DNA from: Ptiloglossa arizonensis
Taxonomy: Eukaryota > Arthropoda > Insecta > Hymenoptera > Colletidae
Length of the DNA: 64,000 nt
Assembly (NCBI RefSeq): GCF_051014685.1
Contig: NC_135048.1
Span: 25,190,543 to 25,254,542, forward strand
Direction: 5' to 3'
In this document: in pieces, positions 56,079-64,000 of the stretch
Numbering within the stretch: the stretch's first letter is position 1
How the letters are laid out: each line of letters begins with the position of its first letter
Notes under the pieces: generated by a model
The model's database searches: none
The model's input: the letters and a program-made list of their open reading frames with translations, nothing else
Told to the model about the DNA's origin: nothing
Translations under genes and position numbers: made by a program

Positions 56079-57770
56079 TGGCGGGGACTGCGCTCGTCGT
56101 CCGCGCTCTCGTCCACCGGTTCTGAGTCACTCGCTCTACCATCAGAAGGGGGTACTCCGGCCACGAAGAACCCGCGGGTGCCACGCGGATCCCGCTGTTC
56201 GCGCCAGGGGAGATCTCGAACCCTCGGTTGCCGCTTCGGCGCGCACCTCGTTTCCTGCACTCGAACCCCGCGAGCGAAAGAGAGAAATAGATAGAGACAC
56301 ACAGACAGAGAGATTGTTCTTAGAAATTTATACAAGCCCACCGGCCCGTGTCTCGAGTAGGAATTAATTAAACGGGTACGGCTTGATTGCCGCGCTCGCG
56401 GAACACGATTGTGTTTACCCGACCGACTACCGGTGGCTGGTCCCGTTCGATCTTTGTGCGCGCGCGAGATTCACCATCGGGCGCGACGTGTCTCCTCTTA
56501 TTCGCTCCTAGTCCCGACCGCGAACGAGAGAATCCGTCTCGTGTGGCTCCCCCACCCTTTCGTTCGAGCACACGACGACGCCGGCGGGGCCGGGGAGGGG
56601 AGGGGGTACACAATAGCGCGTGGAACTCTCCGCGATGGAAAACCGAAACGCGAGACTTGGGGATTTCCACGCGCGAGGACGACGCGATCCGTTCTCGCCG
56701 ATTGTCGTCGTCGTCGTCTTCTCCGCGAGCGACGGAGAAATTCCGTCAACACCCCGCACACCCTGGTGCCTCTCTCTCTCACGGCTATCGATTCCCGAGG
56801 AACACGGGGCCGTAGGAATCCGGTGAGCCGGGCAGGCGTACCGAACCTTCCGTCGAACCGTTACACTTCGATCACGTATTTCGACAGTGTCGCCGAACGG
56901 CTGTCGTTCTATATTCGTAACCCCTGTCGCGGCCCTTTTTCGGCCAGTGTCGACGAACCCTTCTCACGAGCCGACACCCACGCGTGCACGGAACGCGGAG
57001 ACTCGCACGATGGACGGACAGACGAACGGACGCGAGGCGAAAACTCGCGTCTATGTGATCGCACGCGGCACGTTAAAACGGCTACCGAACGTCGACAATA
57101 GACTCGCTCGACGCGTTGGTACGCACGCTGTTTGTTTTGGTACTCACCGCGCCGCCGTTCGGCGTTGGCCACCAGATCGTGGCCCCGCGTTTATCCGATG
57201 GTGATATCGACGGGCGTAATCCTCTTCCTTCGTACGCAGCTGCAACGGAACGCGGCCGAGCGAACGAGCGCCGCTTGGGGGATCCCCGTCGGATCCTCTC
57301 CCGAGACTTTTGTTTACACCTGGTCTATCTCTCGTCGGACGAGTCCTTTCGTCTCGAGGATCTCGTTACGAGCGTCACGATTACCGCGAGTGACCCACCT
57401 GCGTCAACGGTGGACGTTCCCAGGCTCTCGTGCCCGAATTCTAGAGATTTCCTCTCGCGACGATCCCTCTCGGTCGTAATCGCGGTGAAAGATGTTCTCG
57501 ATGTCGCCACGAGGCGGTCGGTTCTCGGTTCTCGGTTCTCCGTAGGATCCTGGGATCGTCACTCGAATGTTTACGCAGGATCCACGAGTAACCTGGACGA
57601 GCAGCGGGTCGAGAACGACGTAGACATTGTCGGGACGTGGTAGCGCCGAGGGCGACGCATGTCACGGGGTTGCATTCCCAGGTACAAGCAGCGCTTCGAT
57701 CGACCGTCACGGCAGCACTGCGCGTACTTAAAACACCGACACGACGAGCGCCGGTTCGCGAGCTACGACC

Positions 57771-57773
<3 letters not shown>

Positions 57774-57815
<42 letters not shown>
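57774..57815. repeat. (GAC)n/(GGC)n trinucleotide run
   Basis: GGCGGCGGC then about nine GAC units in the CG-dense block upstream of exon 1. It produces poly-Asp and poly-Arg frames that I do not regard as coding. Confidence 0.95.
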
Positions 57816-58760
57816 TAGGACACGATCATGGCCACGGCTAAGGACACCGGACACAACGCTGCCAAAAACGTGCGTAACTGCCTACGAGGCTACCCATGAC
57901 GTCGCTCACCGACAGTCTCCCCACGAGATGGTTGCGCGCGGCTGCCTCCCTCTCGCTTCCGCAGACCGAACCTCGCTCTTCCTCCTACCCGAAGCTAGGT
58001 CTCGCGTCGTCTCGTTTCTTCCGTAGCGGTTCACCGTCGTCGCGTCTCTCTCGCTCCCTTCGCGTCGCTCCTCGCGTCTCGCAGCCCCTCCATCGGGCCG
58101 GTGTGCTACGAGACAGCTGATCGTTGCGAGAACCCGCGCAGGCGTCGCTGGCCGCGCTTGCACGGTACGCGGCTCCCTCGGGAGATCGTTGTTTGAGAGT
58201 TTCGCCGCTGGAGGCAGGCTGTGTCGCGCGCGCGGACCACCGGCACACCAGGTGCACGGGAAAATTGTTACCGAAATTGGAATTCCATTCGAGGGACCGA
58301 TGCCGTCCGTGATCGATCACGATGGCCGACGAAGAAACTTCGGGATACCGCGCTCTCGGACTTGTGCGATCGTCGCTAGGGGACGGTGGAAGGGAGAGAG
58401 CGGAGAGAGTAGGGGGAAAAGGTTCTCTCTATACACACCGCTCGATCTATCGCGTTCGTCGGAGATTGTGTTTGCGCGGGGAATTCTTTATTCTCTGCCA
58501 GCGGTTCCGTCGGTTGAATTCGGAATTTTCGGCGAGGGTTGTTCCGCGGGAGCGTAGGTCAGGTAGTCGTCGGTTCTATAGGTACGAGATCCGGAGAGCG
58601 GAGAGCGGGGTGCGACCTTAAGCCAGCGTCACGACGCCGGATCCACGGAGACACCTCTGCCCTTGACCTTGTCACTGTTGCGCTAGCGAAGTGCTCGTCC
58701 TCGCCCTCGCCCGCGACATTCAGTTCGCGGAGCCTTTTCGATCATACTCCCGCGACCTAA

Positions 58761-61140
58761 CCCCACCCCGCTTCACCGATAACCTAGCCCAGTTACATTC
58801 TTTTCTTTTTCTCTATTCCCCTTCTTCTTATTGCGCCCCGCGTTACGCGAGCCGGGACAGACGGCTAATCGGTTATACGAGTTTTTTAATTAACAGAGTG
58901 TAACGACGAATCTGGGATCTCTTGTTTTCTGTTCGTCGACGAATAGAACGACCACGGAAATGCTTCGGGGGGAATTGTTTGCGTTTCGTGAATAGCAACG
59001 TCGCGATAATTATATAGACCGTTGCCTTTCGGAATAATTTTCGTTTGTTCGGTGAAGGGGGAGGTGGGGGAAGGGTAGATGTGGAGAGAAGAAAAATGGA
59101 TCGCGCTGGTTCAGCGGGGGCGGTTTCGTTTGTCGGGGTTATACGAGGCTGCGAGATAACGAATACCGTTGGAATTATGAAACGGTGGTGTTTAAATTAT
59201 TTTCATGCGCGAGGGAACAGGATACAATGACCTTTTTATCGTTAATTAATTAAAATAATTCACGGCTAAATAAGCGGAGTTTAATGCGTTTAATGGAACT
59301 TTACGATCATTTTTCATTTTTTCCATCCCCGGTGAAACGGTGTTCGATTATTTTTCCTAAAGTGACGCAAAAACATGCGAAAGTATAAGAGGAACGGATA
59401 TAAAGGAATTTTAGAAAATCGATAAAATTTGGCGCGATTGTATTTGCCAAGAACTTATCAAGGAGGACACTTCTTAATCGTTTAAATATTTTATGTGGAT
59501 CTAATTTTGTCTTTTCTTAAAGTTTTTTGTATTAGTTCTTCTTATAATTTTATTCAACATTATTTCTTATTTTCACATCTGTGAGACAATTAAACTTTGC
59601 ATTGTGTTATTCGGAAAATCATTTCGTTTTTTTTTTTTTTTCTTTTGATGAAAATGAAACACGATTTTTTTAGAGTGTATAAACATTTTATTAAATTATA
59701 TATTCTCCATTTTGTAAAACGAACAACCCAATATATCCAGCCAGGGACCAAAAAATAATCGAAGTGTGTATTGAATGAATTAAATTATGGTCGTTCAAGT
59801 ATGAATTTTTCGATCAATTTTCTGTAACAACAAACGATACGTGTTTCGAGTTTCAATTGTTGCTGTGCACCTGCTTTCTTTCGTATGCTGGATTTTCGAG
59901 GGATTGTTTTGTAAATTCGTTAAACGTATATACATCGAGATTTGATTATATTTAAATTATATATGATATATATAATTATATATATATATATCTCAAAGTG
60001 TTTTGTCAAACAATTTTTTATTTGCGTTTTGCTCAAACGTATCGCAATAGTTTTCCAGAGTGCGACGACCGACGTGTCGCAATTGTTTACTTTGTTGTCG
60101 CGTGTTTATCGCAGCGCGCACGCAAATAATGTAATAATTTTGGTGGCTGTTTCGACCGTGCGAAAAGTTTCGTATCGAGATAACTTTACCGAGAGTTCTC
60201 GAAGTCGACGTTTTTATTTTTAAACGAGGTTACACATTCATTTCTTTCGTCGATATTTCTTCGTTAATTATCGAGACGTAACTAAAGTTTCTGCCGTGAA
60301 CTTTATACTTTATTCCGAGTTTTATTTGATTTGCGTTCGAGATATTTCAGAAGTGAACGCAAATAGTTTCGCGCGACTCGTTCGTAAATTATCGTATAAT
60401 AGTTACCGCAGTTATAACGTTGAGTACCGTAAATTATAGTGCTGTTACATTTTTGATGCTCACGATTCGTTTGAATCGCATTCGTGGTAAATATAGGCAG
60501 CACGTATATATATATATGTGTGTGTGTGTACAATTGAGAAGTGTTTTGGTATTAATTTCGTGATAAATATCTGGAGTGGCGCCCATTCGTATTCATACGG
60601 CCTCGAAAACGAGAAACGATGAAGCCGTTGTTACGTTTCCAACAATCTTTCAAACCGCGGGGATATATCATAAAAAAATTACAGTCGAACGAAGAATAAC
60701 GCGCGAAGTTCACGTGGAAAATTCCAATGTTAATCGAGAAAGAATATCCTCCACTCGATTCGATATACCATTCGACGTATTAAAAAGCAAAACGTACGAT
60801 TTCTGTAAAACGAAACATCGATAACCTTGTGGACTTTCAAAAAAATTGTTGCTGATAAATTTTCCCCCCTTTATTTGTACCGTACGATAAATATTAACTT
60901 CGATCGACGTGTTTTATGTCGGATGCTTTGAAGTCGTTTCTGATCTATCGGAGAATAAACGGAAGAAAAGAGAATGAACAAAAAGATGTTTAATACGGAG
61001 CTAATGTTAATATAAAAAAGAAAAGAACGCGCGGTTATTTTGTGTCTGCATTCAATTGTTTTTCATTTCTTTTTTCTTCTTCACATTATACATCGAACTT
61101 AACAAAAACGATTATGTCAATCTGTCTGTAAAACAGGCAA
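58761..61140. other. Upstream DNA with no recognised gene
   Basis: AT-rich. Contains the family M miniature element at 59602-59731 and short AT/GT runs at 59955-59993 and 60504-60530. No coding frame above about 95 codons and none with recognisable motifs. Confidence 0.6.
59602..59731. mobile_element. Mariner-type miniature element, family M, copy 4
   Basis: 130 bp with ends TTGTGTTATTCGGAAAATCA and, inverted, TTGGGTTGTTCGTTTTACAA. The interior GAAAATGAAACACGATTTTT..GTGTATAAACATTT matches the other copies. TA follows the right end; the left flank is CA, so that target base has mutated. Confidence 0.85.
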
Positions 61141-61640
61141 ACATAAATATTTTTCTCAACAATATTTTGAACTACGATAAAGTTGATGCTCGTTGTAATC
61201 GTTCCACGTTACAAGAACATCGAAAGACAACTTGATAAAAAAAATACTCGAGAAATAAAATACCTCACCATCAGTCATCTCCTGTCTATAATTTTTCATT
61301 CTCTTATTTTCCATACTACTCGTAAATTCGACAACGGTCGAGTCCATCCGTCTCTGAAGCCAGCAAGTAAAAATATTTTTCTCGACAAAAATTTCGCGCT
61401 ACGATAAAGTTGACGACTCACACCGTACTCGCTCCGTGTTACAAGAGTACCGATAAACACCTTAAAAAAAAAAAAAAAAAGAAGAACGATCGAAAAATAA
61501 AATACACAGCCATCGTCTATCTCCCGTCGATAAGTTTCCATATTACACCCCATGAACACATCGGTAACGCTATTCGATTTTAAAAACCAGGAAACAAGAT
61601 TGTTACAAAGTACGATAAAGTTGACGATGACTCGTTTAAA
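61141..61640 (+). repeat. Diverged tandem repeat, about 220 bp, two and a half copies
   Basis: TACGATAAAGTTGA occurs at 61173, 61400 and 61611. Copies share CGTTACAAGA, GAAATAAAATAC, CATCRTC.ATCTCCYGTC and CATATTAC-like blocks. A further fragment (GTCTCCTGTCGATAATT) is near 62840. Confidence 0.78.
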
Positions 61641-61812
61641 TATTGCAAACAACCCAAAATATAATTTCCTAAAGAAAGATTTCCTGTAATCGTGTCGCGT
61701 GGCAATGTAATCTCTGTGACACTCAAAGGGACAAATTGATTCGAAATTTGCGTAAAATGGAGACATTAGTGTCTATTGACATGAAAGTGATACTTAATCG
61801 ATTATCGAGGTA

Positions 61813-62440
61813 TCTACACTAATTTCTTTCTTGAAGAATCTAACTTAAAACTTTAAAAACGATCTACTTAAATTGTACAAATCTACATATAGATTCTATA
61901 TAAACTGAAATAATAAAACTAATGCTCAAGTGAATATAGATCTTTCTACACTAATTCCTTCCTTGAAGAATGTACTTTAAATTTTTTAAATGATCTACTT
62001 AAATTGTACAAATCTACATATAGATTCTATATAAACTGAAATAAAAAAATTAATGCTCAACTGAATATAGATCTTTCTACACCAGTTCCTTCCTTGAAGA
62101 ATGTACTTTAAATTTTTAAAATGATCTACTTAAATTGTACAAATCTACATACAGATTCTATATAAACTGAAATAAAAAAATTAATGCTCAAGTGAATATA
62201 GATCTTTCTACACCAGTTCCTTCCTTGAAGAATCTAACTTAAAACTTTAAAAACTATCTACTTAAATTGTACAAATCTACATATAGATTCTATATAAACT
62301 GAAATAATAAAACTAAGCTCAACCGAATATAGTATATAGAATCTCTACACCAATTCCTTCCTTAAAAGAAGGAATATGACTCAAAACTTAAAAAAACAAT
62401 CTACTCAAATCGTACGTATTTACTACTAGTATAATACATA
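61813..62440 (+). repeat. About 131-bp tandem repeat, five copies
   Basis: TCTACACTAATT or TCTACACCAGTT begins at 61813, 61945, 62076, 62207 and 62344 (spacing 132, 131, 131, 137). Units share CCTTCCTTGAAGAATGTACT, TTGTACAAATCTACATATAG and TCTATATAAACTGAAATAA. Confidence 0.93.
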
Positions 62441-62450
62441 TACACAGATC

Positions 62451-62691
62451 CTACAGGATGTCCCAATCGTCACCGGTCGATTTGAATTTCCCGTTATTTC
62501 TGAAACGTCGAACCGATTAACCTGAAACTCGACACACGTCATCTAGACGGACGGAAAGTAAATCCTGGAAAAACAGACGGCGAAAGAACGCGTGAAAATA
62601 ATTCAGTCGTATTACGAAAAATTGCGATCCCTAACGGCGACGATTCGGTTACAAAAAGTAAATCGATCGACGATTGGAACACCCTCTGTAG
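62451..62691. mobile_element. Small element with inverted ends (CTACAGGATGTCCCAATCG)
   Basis: The left end CTACAGGATGTCCCAATCG and right end CGATTGGAACACCCTCTGTAG are imperfect inverted copies 241 bp apart. The end sequence resembles that of the element at 5951-6162 (ACAGGGTGT). No transposase. It abuts the end of the 131-bp array. Confidence 0.6.
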
Positions 62692-62699
62692 AACCCGAA

Positions 62700-63431
62700 G
62701 AGAGGTTTCGAACGCTCGATAAGAAAAGAAAAAAGGCAAAAGAACATTCAACGCGCATCGTAACAGGTCCCTATTACGAAATCACCGACAGTCGAGCCTC
62801 GCGGTTAAAAAAATAAAGAACTCGTCGATGGTGTCCGTCTCCTGTCGATAATTCCTCGTTCTTTTTCCCATCGTACCCCCAACCCCCAGCCATCCACCCA
62901 GCCAACCTCCCACCTGTGCACCGCGAACTCAACGGGAATGATTAAGTTAGTCTGTCTCTAACGGAGCGTTCCGCGTAGTGACAAAACCGTCGATGAACAA
63001 ATTGATAAGCGACGCATGTCGCGGAATTTAATTGCCGATGAACAGGGGCGAATCGCCAAGTTCCATCGCATCGGTTGATAACAACGGGTTGCGTAACACG
63101 CTCGGATACACGCGGCATCCACGACGGCCCGGTTTTACCCTCCGCACGATGGAACACAGATATTCACGTCACAGCGATTGTTTAACGAACGCAGCGAGCG
63201 TTTAAATCGCCGCGCGGCGAGAAGCCTTCAGATAAGAGCTTATTCCGGTTGCTTGCGCGGCGAATCTATTATCAGCGACCAGACCAGATCGCATCTGGTT
63301 ACGACCACGGTTGACGTGTTTTATTTACAGCGGCCTGGGATGTAATCGGGGAGACCCAATTTCTTCCTGCTTTTCTTCGTCAGAGCCGACGCCAGGGGTT
63401 CTGGGTGGCCTGGGGGTGTCGGTTCGAGAAC

Positions 63432-63465
<34 letters not shown>

Positions 63466-64000
63466 AAAAGAGAGAGAGGGAAAGAGAGTGTCGCGCTCTA
63501 TTGATGACGGCAATTCCAGAGCTGCACGCGGAAAAGGGGAACCGCGTTTCGATTTCGAGCCAGTCCTTCCGTCGCTCGTAAATAATTCTGCCTCCGCCAT
63601 GCTTTCGAAGTGGGGGTGGTGTGGGGCACACCGAGGGGGGACCACCGAGACGCAGACGACGCTCGCAACGTAAGAATGTTACCTGTTTCTTGCGCGAAAG
63701 TCGACTGATTAATATGCAGCACCGGGTACCTCGTGGAACGATGGTGTTTACGGTCTATGGGGTGCAACTTACGTTCGATGGATAACGGTGAACGTATGAA
63801 ATACGACGGTGCTTGTCGAGATGGAAATTATTCGAGACGAAAACCAGACTCGAGGGTGCCGAATCAGTGTAGATCGATGGTTTATATATATGTGTATATA
63901 TATATTTTTTTCTTTTTTTGGATGACGCTCTTGAAAGAGAGAGGTAGAGAGAGGGAGGAAGAAAGAGGAAAGTGATTTATGAACTGGGAGAATTTCTGTT
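62700..64000. other. No recognised gene; (GA)n run
   Basis: Mixed-composition DNA with a GA-rich run at 63428-63487 and CT-rich DNA at about 62870-62915. No feature with recognisable function. Confidence 0.5.

Larger units (their letters stand above)
55200..58760 (-). promoter_or_regulatory. CG-dense block around exon 1: probable promoter / 5' UTR region of Nhe2
   Basis: This stretch is visibly richer in CG dinucleotides than the introns and the DNA beyond 58800. It contains exon 1 and extends about 2.7 kb upstream of the ATG. A pyrimidine tract followed by cag at 56255-56257 (minus strand) could be the acceptor of a 5' UTR intron. No TATA box or initiator can be assigned with confidence. 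Long Arg/Ser/Pro-rich open frames on both strands here look like composition effects. Confidence 0.5.

Noticed and set aside
56409..57101. 230-codon plus-strand Arg/Ser-rich frame upstream of exon 1
   Set aside because: Lies in CG-dense DNA where stop codons are rare; all frames are open here and the composition is low-information.

Overview
The window reads as nuclear DNA of an insect, most likely a hymenopteran. Codons are split by GT-AG introns, mariner DNA transposons with TA target sites are present, coding and promoter DNA is CG-rich inside AT-rich introns, and micro- and minisatellites are abundant. The assignment to Hymenoptera (bee, wasp or ant) is inference from overall texture and transposon type. 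The species cannot be named from the sequence.

One host gene fills about 45 kb of the 64 kb. It is a plasma-membrane type Na+/H+ exchanger (CPA1/NHE family, closest in layout to insect Nhe2 and vertebrate NHE2/NHE3), read on the minus strand from a start codon near 56078 to a stop at 10688. I assembled it from 16 coding exons. Every junction has a GT donor and an AG acceptor and the phases are mutually compatible. The summed coding length is 2988 nt (995 codons plus stop). Exons 1-6 give the signal-peptide-like N terminus and the transporter domain; exons 7-16 give the cytoplasmic regulatory tail. Exon 15 can alternatively be read through its donor to a stop at 13134 with an AATAAA only 11 bases further on, which would give a second, 938-residue C terminus.

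Layout by region: 1-4400 is a cluster of diverged direct and inverted repeats. 4400-10687 is unassigned sequence downstream of the stop, possibly including a long 3' UTR. 10688-16970 holds the densely packed tail exons. 18867-23847 holds exons 9, 8 and 7, with an eight-monomer alternating satellite beside exon 7. 23848-46030 has long introns with several minisatellites, miniature mariner-like elements and exons 6, 5 and 4. 46031-54111 has exons 3 and 2 and the 7.6 kb intron 2, which carries an apparently intact mariner (49491-50766) and, about 330 bp away, a decayed one. 55200-58760 is a CG-dense block with exon 1 and probably the promoter. 58760-64000 is upstream DNA with repeats and no recognised gene.

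No new enzymatic or defence system was found. The most notable structures are the probable alternative NHE C terminus, the intact mariner, and an unusual number of intronic tandem arrays, several lying within about 125 bp of exon boundaries. I found no convincing tRNA, rRNA or second host protein-coding gene.
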